The notes: generated from the sequence alone by a model not told the origin. A stretch of 15,757 nt of DNA from Candidatus Cloacimonadota bacterium (GCA_004376305.1 SOKD01000280.1:1-15757), one strand, 5' to 3'. Positions 1 through 7,562 are shown, counted from the first letter of the stretch. Numbers and translations: made by a program.

Positions 1-573
1 ATTATTTATCCGCCCATTAATACTGAATTTTTTACCGTTGATAAGAAGGTAAAGAAAGAACCTTTTTTTCTCATTGTTTCACGGCTTCGTCCCTATAAAA
101 GAATTGACATTGCAATTAAAGCGTTTAACGAAACAAAACTTCCCCTTCTCATTATTGGAGAGGGCTCGTCAAAAGGAGCTCTCAAGAGAGTGGCAAATCG
201 TAACATTCAATTTCTTGGAAAAAAAACAGATGAAGAAATTCGTGCCTACTACAGAAGAGCACAGGCACTCATTTTCCCGACATTTGAAGATTTTGGGATT
301 GTCCCCCTTGAAGCGTGCGCTTGTGGGACACCTGTTATTGCCTTCCGCCAGGGAGGCACAACAGAAACGATCGTTGAAGGGAAAAGCGGAACCTTTTTCT
401 CTCCCCAAACTTCGGATGCACTTGTTGAAACAGTGATACATTTCCAGGCTGAAGATTTCAAACCCGATACTGTCCGGAAACATGCTTTAAAATTCGGGAC
501 AGCTGAATTTATTAACGGTTTAAGGAGGCTTATCGAAGATGTTACAAAGCAGAAGAAAAAGCCCGCGATGTAA
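1..573 (+). CDS. GT4-family glycosyltransferase, WbaZ-like (5' truncated)
   Basis: The open frame enters from the left edge and gives 190 residues, the C-terminal half of a GT-B glycosyltransferase. The fragment begins with a Y-P-P-I-N-T-E-F motif typical of WbaZ-type mannosyltransferases. The nucleotide-sugar binding core follows: VSRLRPYKRID (about residues 26-36), a GEG turn near 53-55, and the GT4 E-x7-E motif (E96 and E104) inside FEDFGIVPLEACACGTPVI. The tail is basic. The family transfers mannose or a related sugar from a nucleotide donor onto a growing polysaccharide or O-antigen at the inner face of the membrane; the actual sugar cannot be read from sequence. The last 35 bases overlap the next gene, so the two are probably co-transcribed. 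The family call is secure. The start and the N-terminal acceptor-binding domain lie outside the window. Confidence 0.9.
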   Translation: MIYPPINTEFFTVDKKVKKEPFFLIVSRLRPYKRIDIAIKAFNETKLPLLIIGEGSSKGALKRVANRNIQFLGKKTDEEIRAYYRRAQALIFPTFEDFGIVPLEACACGTPVIAFRQGGTTETIVEGKSGTFFSPQTSDALVETVIHFQAEDFKPDTVRKHALKFGTAEFINGLRRLIEDVTKQKKKPAM

Positions 574-1588
574 AATAGGAATTGTCGTTTTGTTGTTATT
601 ATGGGGAGTACTGCTTTCATTCAACTGCAAGAAGAAAGAAATTGAACCCGGTGATACATTAATAGAGTTCTTCAATTTACTCAATCAGGGTTCTTATAAG
701 AAGGCAGCAACTTTGTGTGTGGAGGATATAGATCCTTTCCTTCTTGATTTCACGTACAATGTCTCGCTCAGATATATTGACAGGGTGATTGTAAAAGAGC
801 GTCAGGTAGATGCTGAGAAGGCATCGTACTTTATTTACCTTATTCTCAAGGATGGTGTGCAATTCGTTTACTATCACAGGACAAAGGAAGGGTATCTTGT
901 TCCAGGAACCATGGAGCTAAGAAAGGTTATATCAAAAGATGATAAGGTTCAGTGGAAGGTTGTCTGCGGTGAATTCTGGGAAACCTATCATTGGAAGGAT
1001 ATTTCAAGAAAAATCAGGTTAAACATTATAAAGGTTGTTGAGCGCACCCTTTATTACCGCGATTCGACTGAAATGCTCCCCGGGAGCTTATCAGTCCTAT
1101 GGTCGGAAGAATTGGATAGCATTATTAATCCCGTTACCGGGGAAGAGGGGGGGATAGCAACACCAGAAAAGGTGATTTCCGGTGTCGTTACGTATTCGTA
1201 TAATGAAGAACAGAATGAGGTTAGTATAATAGGTTATGGTGTTCAGGGGGAAGCGATAGACTATTACATTGTTTCCCATGCTCGGGGGACTGAGAAGGCT
1301 GAATTGCTTGAGTTTTTTGATGTTCCACCCAGAAAAATTTCAATGGTTATACCTGGTTTCCCGGAGAGTGAACGGATGAAAGGTATTGAGGGCATAGTAT
1401 CCTTGAAGCTTTTAATTGGAAGAGATGGGATGGTGCATGAGATTAAAGTTGAAAGATCACTCTCCAGTGTATTTGACAGTGTTGCAGTCGAGGCTGTTAA
1501 ACACTCTGTTTTTTCTCCTGCTAAGAGGGACAGAAAACCGGTTGCGGTCTGGTATAATTTCCCGGTGAGATTTGTAATCGAAGAATAA
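539..1588 (+). CDS. predicted lipoprotein with TonB C-terminal domain
   Basis: This 349-residue protein has three recognisable parts. Residues 11-29 are a hydrophobic export signal ending at C30. The lipobox is loose (S-F-N before the Cys), so lipidation is likely but not certain. Residues about 34-140 resemble an NTF2/DUF4878-like fold. Residues about 262-349 are a TonB C-terminal domain, with GFPESERMKGIEGIV, the I-G-R-D-G-M-V turn, a VAVEAVKHSVFSPA helix and a final VWYNFPVRF strand. Residues about 165-245 resemble pilin cargo domains (LPGSL, INPVTG, V-V-T-Y, I-I-G-Y-G). TonB normally spans the inner membrane and drives outer-membrane receptors; here the domain seems to sit on a lipid-anchored periplasmic protein, as in the many TonB-like proteins of unknown partner. 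The start is supported by AAGGAGG at 522-528, and the gene overlaps the glycosyltransferase by 35 bases. The role is unknown. Confidence 0.85.
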   Translation: MLQSRRKSPRCKIGIVVLLLLWGVLLSFNCKKKEIEPGDTLIEFFNLLNQGSYKKAATLCVEDIDPFLLDFTYNVSLRYIDRVIVKERQVDAEKASYFIYLILKDGVQFVYYHRTKEGYLVPGTMELRKVISKDDKVQWKVVCGEFWETYHWKDISRKIRLNIIKVVERTLYYRDSTEMLPGSLSVLWSEELDSIINPVTGEEGGIATPEKVISGVVTYSYNEEQNEVSIIGYGVQGEAIDYYIVSHARGTEKAELLEFFDVPPRKISMVIPGFPESERMKGIEGIVSLKLLIGRDGMVHEIKVERSLSSVFDSVAVEAVKHSVFSPAKRDRKPVAVWYNFPVRFVIEE

Positions 1589-1596
1589 TCTCAAAG

Positions 1597-1626
1597 CACG
1601 GAGCGCCCCGTTTGGTTCGCTCTGTG
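1597..1626. terminator. possible convergent-region hairpin
   Basis: A 9-bp stem (1597-1605 with 1618-1626, one G-U pair) closes a 12-base loop in the short gap between two converging genes. Neither strand has a clean T-run after it, so it may be only a weak bidirectional terminator or an mRNA 3'-end stabiliser. It is the only candidate 3' structure seen for the minus-strand membrane-protein gene. Confidence 0.35.
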
Positions 1627-1637
1627 ATGCAGTTCTG

Positions 1638-2309
1638 TTATTTCGTATCGTTGTTCACTTCGTTCTGCGTGGAAACCTCTGAATCAAGAGGTTTTTTTTC
1701 TAAGGGAGCCTTCTTTTGTTTTCCTCTGCGAAGGGTTATCAGTATCGCGATAAGAAAATACGCGATGGAAAGAAAGAGCGCCGTTATAACAACTGTTCTG
1801 CTGGCACGGATTAATGGATACATCTGTTCGGGAATCGTGTCTGTTAATCCTACCATTTTGGCAAATCCTTTGAGTAATTGTACGTTCATTGAATGTCTGT
1901 AATATGAGCTGAGAAAGGTAAAAACAAAGAAAATAATGAATCCAATCCATAAAGACCACTTTTTCAAGGTACCTTTCTTTGCAAGTAGAACAACAATAAT
2001 AATTGCGAAATAGATGATTGTCAGCACTGTTCCGACAGAGAAAGGTACATGCGCCACTCGTGTGCTTTCAAGCAGGATACTTTCCACGTCAATTGGTGCA
2101 GAAGTTGCCAATGACCTGAGTGCATATGTCAGCCCTGAAAAGAGTCCTGTTGCACCAAGAGCAAACAGTATGCCTCCGAGCAATGTTCCTGCAATGAGCA
2201 AAATGTGTTTGGAAAGACGTTTAAACAGAACAGCTATTAATACAGTGGAAATAATAGCCCATACAATGATGAGCCATGAAAAGAGACCGATTGAAAGTAA
2301 CAAATTCAT
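1638..2309 (-). CDS. five-helix membrane protein, possibly MotA/TolQ/ExbB-like
   Basis: This 223-residue protein has five hydrophobic segments, at about 7-29, 35-59, 92-110, 119-136 and 172-193. A basic, hydrophilic tail follows (RRGKQKK, then acidic and polar residues). Segment 2 and the following stretch (LGATGLFSGL..., then A-P-I-D-V-E-S before segment 3) faintly recall the glycine-rich pore region of short MotA/TolQ/ExbB proton-channel proteins. The match is weak, and the last two helices are not part of that pattern. A strong ribosome site (GGAGG, five bases before the ATG) supports the start. The gene follows the chemoreceptor/solute-binding fusion gene after 55 bases on the same strand, with no terminator between them, so it is probably in the same operon. 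Its 3' end carries the terminator of the opposite-strand gene. I do not recognise the function. Confidence 0.75.
   Translation of the reverse strand: MNLLLSIGLFSWLIIVWAIISTVLIAVLFKRLSKHILLIAGTLLGGILFALGATGLFSGLTYALRSLATSAPIDVESILLESTRVAHVPFSVGTVLTIIYFAIIIVVLLAKKGTLKKWSLWIGFIIFFVFTFLSSYYRHSMNVQLLKGFAKMVGLTDTIPEQMYPLIRASRTVVITALFLSIAYFLIAILITLRRGKQKKAPLEKKPLDSEVSTQNEVNNDTK
1673..1699 (+). terminator. intrinsic terminator for the plus-strand pair
   Basis: AAACCTCT at 1673-1680 pairs perfectly with AGAGGTTT at 1687-1694 around a six-base loop. The right arm runs into eight consecutive T residues (1692-1699). This is a good Rho-independent terminator for plus-strand transcription. It lies about 85 bases past the TonB-domain gene and inside the last codons of the converging minus-strand gene. 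Read on the minus strand, the hairpin has no T-run, so it should act in one direction only. Confidence 0.75.
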
Positions 2310-2364
2310 TCAAACCTCCGTTTACTCGTCACCTAAAAACGGGTCAGGGACACATTCATTCATT

Positions 2365-5300
2365 TCAGTCAATCGAGAGTTTCCAGACATCCTCAAGTCG
2401 TTCCGTGGTCAGTGGATTTTTCGTATATCCCTGTATGTACTGCTGCATTGCAGTATAGTGTTGAGAGTGATAAAGGAATATCCATGGTGCATCGTCCACA
2501 AGAATTTCCTCTACCTGCTGGTACAGTAACGTTCTTTTATAATTATCGGTGAGCGTTGCCGCCTCATCGAGTAGTGCATCGACTGTTTCGTTTTTGTAGA
2601 ATGCTGTATTTCCGGGTTCGCCCCAGTTCTTAGAGTGAAAGAGGGGATAGAGAAAACTATCCGGATCAGCGTTGTCATTTGACCAGCCGAGAGCAAAAAG
2701 CAGGGATTTCCCTTTATGCGCGCTGCTGAGCAATTCTTCCCAGGAGAGGAGATTCAATTTTACGCGTATACCAACGCGCTCGAGACTTTTTCTAATTATC
2801 TCCCCCCCGATGGTTGCGATCTTTGAATCTCTGATGTCAAACTGGTACTCACCGGGCAATCCGTTAGGGAAGCCAGCCTCCACGAGGAGTGCTTTTGCTT
2901 TCTCCGGATTATGTTCATATCCAGTAAGTGTTTTATTATAGGAAGGAAAATTGGGAGGGAAAATTCCTCTGGCAGGGGTTCCGCGCCCTTTTGTAACTTT
3001 CTGAATGTATTCATTTCGGTCTAACGCAAAGTTCACTGCCTGCCTGACCAGTTTATTCTGAAAGGGCGTCTTGAGCCTGACATTGATACCGATATAGTAA
3101 ATATCGTAGATAAGGAAAGGTTCAATCCTGAATAGAGCGCTTTCCTCAGTTCCGGTAAAAGTTGTAATATCCACTGAACCAGGAATGTTAATGATGTCAA
3201 ATTCTCTATTCAGAAAACGTTCTGTTGTCTGTGTATCATCATGGCAGACAACAAAGTGAATTTCATCAAAAAAAGGTCTTTTACCAAAGTAATCATCAAA
3301 TGATTCCAGTACAATTTCTTTCCCTTTTTCCCAACTTTTTAGCATGTAGGGACCAGCACCCACCAGTCCCGTATCGGTTTGTTTCGCAATTCCACTGCAT
3401 GAAACAAATAGATTTTTCAGAAACGGAATATAGGGGTGACTGAGTTCTATGCTCAGATGGTGATTGTCCATTATCTTAATACCCTCAATATCCTTTGTTC
3501 TTCTTCTTGCAAATTCATTTGCTCCTCTTATCATGTCGAACATGTATTTGTGTGGTCCAGAAAGGATATGTTTGAGTGTTGATTTCACATCGTATGCGGT
3601 GAGCAAATCCCCGTCATGAAACTTCACATCATCTCGCAAAGCGAAATTCCATATGAGACCATCTTTTGATAATTTCCATCGTTTTGCAATTGCTGGAATC
3701 ACATTTGCATCAGGTCCCTGTTCCACGAGTCCCTTAAACACATTGACGGCTACTCTGTGTGAAGAAGAATCAGTTGTTCTTGAAGGATCAGTGTCCATAA
3801 TATCACCGGTTAGTCTCAGCCTCAGTATTGTTCTTGATGTTGTTTGGTCAGTAGGCACAAGCGGGAGGAGTTTCTTTTCAAGCTCTCCCAATTCGTACTT
3901 GAGTTTCGAGACAACCGAACCCATTTTTTCTGTTTCCCTAACCAGCGCGATACTCTGGTGGATGTTATCTTCAATCTTTGAAGAAAGGAAATTTTCCAAT
4001 GATGAAAGTGTCTCCTCCAGCACTGTTTGCCTGTCAAGTGTTCTCATCATTTCGTCAACGAGTTCATTGAGTTTACGTGTGGATATGTTCATTGCTTGAA
4101 AGCCTGTAGTTATTGGCTTGAAATCGTTTTTGCTCTCTCTGAGTTTTCCTGAGGTATCATACATAATCTGGTGCACATTTTTGAGGGATAGTTTTGCCTT
4201 GTTTACAGAATCCTCAATAGTTTTTAGGGCACCAGAGGATTGCTTGGAGAGGTCTTTTATTTGAGTCACAATAACATCGAGATTCTTCTTGAACTCAAAA
4301 GCTCTGGCGGATTCAATTGATGCATACAGGGAAAGAAGATTGCTCCTCTTTGAGAAAAGCTTGAGTTTCTTTAGTATCTCACCAACCCATTGCATTTCTT
4401 TTTCCAGAGAAGAAAAGTACGAATCCGCTCGCTCGACAAGCGCTGTCATCCTATCAATGATGGTAAGAATATTCTCTGACAGGGTATTTGTTTCATTAAA
4501 AAGGTCAGCAACCTCCTGTAATATATTCATCAGGGAATCAGTTTCCTGCGCTATCTCCTGTTTGATTTGTTTATTATCTTCAATAATTGAAAGGATCTGT
4601 ACCATTTTCTCTTTCTGGGATTCGAAATGTTTCGTTGCCTCAAGGGATGATTCCCGGATTTGGGATGTTAAGGAAGAAACCTTTACCATGTAATCTTTCA
4701 ACTTATTCGTATTAATGATAATTAACCCTGTATGAGCATTAAATGTGGACTTTTCTTTTTGCTCAAGAGACCCCAGGAGCAATAACATATTCTCGACAAA
4801 CCTGTTGACAAGGAGAGAAAGTGAATTCTGGCTTTGTTCAAGTGTGGTTAGGTTTCCTGTTTCTATGAGCGATTGTGTTGCAAATGCAGCAATAATCTCT
4901 TCTTCTTCCCCCAGTTTATTCTTTATTCCAAGCTGTTTGTCAACAGCAGTGTGGATTATATTGGAAACATCCATGAATTCTCCAAGCAAGTTTTCGCTTG
5001 ATTTGAGCTTGAGCTTCATATCCTCCGCATTTTGCTTAACCTGCTCCATGTTGTGTGTGAGTTCAGCGATGAAATTAACTGCTTCATTTGTCTTTGTCCG
5101 AAACCTTTGTATCATTTCGGGAACCTCGACGGTAATATTCAATGATTCTTTTGTTAACTGAGTTAACTCCCGTGCTATTACTTCAAACCCCTTTCCTTTT
5201 TCCCCGGCATGGAATGCTTTAATTCCAGCATTTCTTGATACGCCACGGGTAAGGTGAGAAATATTGTGTATTCGATCGATTGCAACCTCAATATCTTTGA

Positions 5301-5724
5301 TTCGCTCACCGAGTTCTCGCAAACTTTCGATTGATTTCGAGATGATTTCAATTATCTTGGTGAATCCTGTTGTTGCGGTTTCAAGGTTGGCATAGCGAAT
5401 CTCCCAATCGCGTTTCTGTTCTTCAAGCGCCGAAAAAGCAACTTCTGTTGCTTCTGCAATTATCTGGATGGATGCAAAAAGATTGTGTGTTTCCCTTTTC
5501 ATAGCTGCAAGTTTTTCCGATATTATGTAGCCACCGCTTGTTACTCTAAGGAGGGCATTCTCTCTCAATTCAAACTCAGAGCGCAACTCATCGTTGTTTT
5601 TTACAATTGCGTCTGCATGCTGTCGAAGCAGCTTGAGGGTTTCCTCCAAATCCTCTTCTGAGAGATATGTATATGTTGCGGTTTTGTCCATTTTCTGCTT
5701 TCGAGTGAAAAGATTCATTTTCAT
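2365..5724 (-). CDS. cytoplasmic double MCP-like signalling protein fused to a family 5 solute-binding domain
   Basis: One 1119-residue frame has no signal peptide and no membrane segment. Residues about 60-620 are almost entirely helical coiled coil and hold two chemoreceptor-type hairpin tips. Tip 1 (about 153-197) keeps the second half of the consensus: HAGEKGKGFEVIARELTQL. Tip 2 (about 452-500) keeps the first half: RSNLLSLYASIESARA. Residues about 630-1119 form a complete SBP_bac_5 domain, as in DppA, OppA and NikA: VNVFKGLVEQ, the VKFHDGDLLTAYDV signature (about 700-713), GAGPYML, and late motifs GWSNDNADPDSF and DDAPWIFLYH. Such domains normally bind peptides or metal chelates outside the membrane; here the domain should be cytoplasmic. 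T567-S575 (TVLEETLSS) is close to the receptor methylation consensus and lies about 95 residues past tip 2, as in known receptors. The start is uncertain: M1, M3 or M12 are possible, because the best promoter leaves almost no leader before M1. Its location opposite the cheR-cheD-cheB operon fits a chemosensory role. Confidence 0.88.
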   Translation of the reverse strand: MKMNLFTRKQKMDKTATYTYLSEEDLEETLKLLRQHADAIVKNNDELRSEFELRENALLRVTSGGYIISEKLAAMKRETHNLFASIQIIAEATEVAFSALEEQKRDWEIRYANLETATTGFTKIIEIISKSIESLRELGERIKDIEVAIDRIHNISHLTRGVSRNAGIKAFHAGEKGKGFEVIARELTQLTKESLNITVEVPEMIQRFRTKTNEAVNFIAELTHNMEQVKQNAEDMKLKLKSSENLLGEFMDVSNIIHTAVDKQLGIKNKLGEEEEIIAAFATQSLIETGNLTTLEQSQNSLSLLVNRFVENMLLLLGSLEQKEKSTFNAHTGLIIINTNKLKDYMVKVSSLTSQIRESSLEATKHFESQKEKMVQILSIIEDNKQIKQEIAQETDSLMNILQEVADLFNETNTLSENILTIIDRMTALVERADSYFSSLEKEMQWVGEILKKLKLFSKRSNLLSLYASIESARAFEFKKNLDVIVTQIKDLSKQSSGALKTIEDSVNKAKLSLKNVHQIMYDTSGKLRESKNDFKPITTGFQAMNISTRKLNELVDEMMRTLDRQTVLEETLSSLENFLSSKIEDNIHQSIALVRETEKMGSVVSKLKYELGELEKKLLPLVPTDQTTSRTILRLRLTGDIMDTDPSRTTDSSSHRVAVNVFKGLVEQGPDANVIPAIAKRWKLSKDGLIWNFALRDDVKFHDGDLLTAYDVKSTLKHILSGPHKYMFDMIRGANEFARRRTKDIEGIKIMDNHHLSIELSHPYIPFLKNLFVSCSGIAKQTDTGLVGAGPYMLKSWEKGKEIVLESFDDYFGKRPFFDEIHFVVCHDDTQTTERFLNREFDIINIPGSVDITTFTGTEESALFRIEPFLIYDIYYIGINVRLKTPFQNKLVRQAVNFALDRNEYIQKVTKGRGTPARGIFPPNFPSYNKTLTGYEHNPEKAKALLVEAGFPNGLPGEYQFDIRDSKIATIGGEIIRKSLERVGIRVKLNLLSWEELLSSAHKGKSLLFALGWSNDNADPDSFLYPLFHSKNWGEPGNTAFYKNETVDALLDEAATLTDNYKRTLLYQQVEEILVDDAPWIFLYHSQHYTAMQQYIQGYTKNPLTTERLEDVWKLSID

Positions 5725-5728
5725 TCAA

Positions 5729-5757
5729 TTTATAAAAGATAATGTTCTCATTGTCAA
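5729..5757 (-). promoter_or_regulatory. sigma70-type promoter of the receptor/solute-binding fusion gene
   Basis: On the minus strand a perfect -35 box TTGACA (5757-5752) is followed, after exactly 17 bases, by a -10 box TATAAA (5734-5729). The predicted transcript start falls near 5722, on top of the first possible ATG (5724-5722). The mRNA would therefore be leaderless, or translation would start at a later Met such as M12 (5691-5689). No Shine-Dalgarno sequence precedes M1. Confidence 0.6.
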
Positions 5758-5833
5758 GTGAAATGTGCCAGGGTGTTCGGTAAACAGGATTTTCATGTAT
5801 GAAAGGGTGATGCAGTGCTTGCTCGTTTTTCTC

Positions 5834-5862
5834 TTGACTTTTTTCAGGTATTATAGTAGTAT
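5834..5862 (+). promoter_or_regulatory. candidate sigma70-type promoter of the accB-pilT-accC-mglA-che operon
   Basis: TTGACT (5834-5839) and TAGTAT (5857-5862) are separated by 17 bases and lie about 130 bases before accB. The -35 box matches the consensus at five of six positions and the -10 box at four. With the minus-strand promoter at 5729-5757 this makes the 271-base gap a divergent control region. The long untranslated leader (about 5870-5995) shows no strong hairpin to my eye. Confidence 0.45.
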
Positions 5863-5995
5863 GAAATGTCATAGATTTTTTGCTGATTAAGGGCAGAAAG
5901 ATGACTTAAAAGCAAGCATTCAGTGACAGTTTTTTGAATGTAACAATGTTGGATGAATATGTACCTTACAATGAAGGTTTTTAAAGGGCAATTGT

Positions 5996-6445
5996 ATGAG
6001 AATTTCGTTTGTAAAGAAACTCATTGAGCTTGTTCAAGAAATGGACGTGGAAGAGGTGGAGATTAGACGCTGGTTCACTTCAATTCGCATCAAGATGAAT
6101 TCTGCAGGAGCGCCATTGGAACGGAAAGGGACGGGAATTCATCAGAAAACTGTTCAGCAACCTGTTGAAGCAGAAAAGGCAGAAGAAAAAAGCACTGAGA
6201 TAAATGTTACTGCTATTAAAACTCCCATGGTAGGAACATTTTACCGAGCGCCTGCATCTGACGCGCCCCCGTATGTTGAGATCGGTGACCATGTTTCTGT
6301 GGGGAAAATTGTATGTATTGTTGAGGCAATGAAGATAATGAATGAAATAGAATCAGATGTGAGCGGTACCCTTACGGATATTCTTGTGAAGAACGAAGAT
6401 CCGGTGGAATATAACCAGCAGCTCTTTTTAGTTAACCCAGAATGA
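5996..6445 (+). CDS. accB: acetyl-CoA carboxylase biotin carboxyl carrier protein
   Basis: AccB (BCCP) carries biotin between the biotin carboxylase and carboxyltransferase halves of acetyl-CoA carboxylase, the committed step of fatty acid synthesis, in the cytoplasm. At 149 residues it has the usual length. An N-terminal helix (about 1-24) precedes a charged Ala/Glu/Lys-rich linker. The biotinyl domain (about 70-149) holds the biotinylation motif EAMKIMNE with K113 as the modified lysine. The segment ASDAPPYV (87-94) corresponds to the BCCP 'thumb' and separates AccB from other biotinyl proteins. AAAGGG at 5983-5988, seven bases before the ATG, supports the start. It is the first gene of the plus-strand cluster; its partner accC is displaced downstream by pilT. 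Confidence 0.97.
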   Translation: MRISFVKKLIELVQEMDVEEVEIRRWFTSIRIKMNSAGAPLERKGTGIHQKTVQQPVEAEKAEEKSTEINVTAIKTPMVGTFYRAPASDAPPYVEIGDHVSVGKIVCIVEAMKIMNEIESDVSGTLTDILVKNEDPVEYNQQLFLVNPE

Positions 6446-6455
6446 GGAAGCAATT

Positions 6456-7562
6456 ATGAATCTTAAAAGTCTTTTGGAGAGGATGGTCAGGGAGGAAGCA
6501 AGTGATCTGCATTTGAAGGCTGGTTCACCTCCTGTGTTGAGAATTGATGGAAGATTGACAGCTCTTAAAGAAGAACCATTGAGTCCCGAAGAGCTTCGGA
6601 AAACTGCTCAGCAAATTATGACGAAGGATCAACAAGATGAGTTTATCCGGACGAAAGAATTGGATTTTGCCATCGGTGTTTCAGGGCTTGCACGTTTCAG
6701 GGTGAATGTGTATATGCAGAGGGGCAGTGTTGCGATTGCAATGAGAACAATTCCGCCTTCTATTAAGAGAATTGACGAACTGAATGTTCCTCAGGTACTC
6801 AAGGATCTCTCACTCAGACGCAGGGGATTGGTACTGTGCACCGGTACAACAGGAAGCGGAAAATCAACGACACTTGCTGCAATGATTGAACATATCAATG
6901 AGAATATTAGCCAGAATGTCATCACTATTGAAGATCCGATCGAATTTTTATTTCGAGACAAAAAGAGTATCATCAGTCAACGGGAGCATGGTATGGATAC
7001 TCATAGTTTTTCGAGTGCACTCAAGCATGTTATGCGTCAGGATCCGGATGTTATTCTGATCGGTGAGATCAGGGACAAGGATACCATGGATGTTGCCTTG
7101 AAAGCTGCAGATACAGGCCATCTTGTACTGAGTACTCTGCACACATTGAATGCAAGTGAAACGATAAACAGAATTATATCTTTTTATCCTCCGCATCAAC
7201 AACAACATGTGAGGGTACTCCTTTCAGCGACACTTGTTGCGGTTATTTCCTTACGGCTTCTTGCTCGGGCTGATGGCAAGGGGAGGGTTCCCGCTGTTGA
7301 AATAATGATTGTGACACCAACAATCAAAGAATATATTCTTGATCCTATAAAAACGCTTCTCATCCCTACAGCAATTGAAGAAGGTTCGCAGTACTTCATG
7401 CAGAGTTTTGACCAGTCAATAATGAAGCTTTACAGCGATGGCATCATTAGTTATGATGATGCTATGTCAAATGTTACCAATCCAGATGAGTTCAACCTCA
7501 AACTTCGCGGTATTAAGGGAACCTCAGAAGCGGGTTGGACAGATTTTGAAAGTAGAGGTTAG
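6456..7562 (+). CDS. pilT: type IV pilus retraction ATPase, PilT/PilU family
   Basis: This 368-residue cytoplasmic hexameric ATPase depolymerises type IV pili and so drives twitching. Visible motifs are Walker A GTTGSGKST (130-138), the Asp box ITIEDPIEF with E159, Walker B DPDVILIGEIRD with E204, and the His box TGHLVLSTLHT (220-230). All catalytic residues appear intact. The PilT 'AIRNLI' retraction motif is replaced by T-I-K-E-Y-I (289-294). The C-terminus (MQSFDQSIMKLYSDGIISYD, then DAMSN) also resembles the accessory ATPase PilU, so the PilT/PilU choice is open. The gene starts ten bases after accB, with AGGAAG at 6445-6450, and ends five bases before accC. No other pilus gene is in the window. 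Confidence 0.93.
   Translation: MNLKSLLERMVREEASDLHLKAGSPPVLRIDGRLTALKEEPLSPEELRKTAQQIMTKDQQDEFIRTKELDFAIGVSGLARFRVNVYMQRGSVAIAMRTIPPSIKRIDELNVPQVLKDLSLRRRGLVLCTGTTGSGKSTTLAAMIEHINENISQNVITIEDPIEFLFRDKKSIISQREHGMDTHSFSSALKHVMRQDPDVILIGEIRDKDTMDVALKAADTGHLVLSTLHTLNASETINRIISFYPPHQQQHVRVLLSATLVAVISLRLLARADGKGRVPAVEIMIVTPTIKEYILDPIKTLLIPTAIEEGSQYFMQSFDQSIMKLYSDGIISYDDAMSNVTNPDEFNLKLRGIKGTSEAGWTDFESRG

Noticed and set aside
2014..2529. A plus-strand frame of 171 codons across the membrane-protein gene and the end of the fusion gene.
   Set aside because: It is antisense to two better-supported genes, spans their junction, and its translation resembles no protein family.
3800..3880. A frameshift or missed stop joining two separate genes at the coiled-coil/solute-binding junction.
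   Set aside because: The frame is continuous through a plausible linker, base composition does not change, and the solute-binding part has no start, ribosome site or signal peptide of its own. An assembly chimera cannot be excluded by reading alone.
3653..5161. Several long plus-strand frames (134-148 codons) rich in Ser and Phe opposite the receptor fusion gene.
   Set aside because: They are antisense shadows of helical coding sequence rich in Glu, Lys and Leu codons, with no ribosome sites or family signals.
5588..5872. A minus-strand frame of 94 codons over the start of the fusion gene and the divergent promoter.
   Set aside because: It overlaps the well-supported coding sequence in another frame and covers both promoter boxes; its composition is not protein-like.
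5946..5984. A 12-codon frame (MLDEYVPYNEGF) just before accB, a possible leader peptide.
   Set aside because: There is no ribosome site before it and no attenuator-like hairpin nearby; such short frames are expected by chance.
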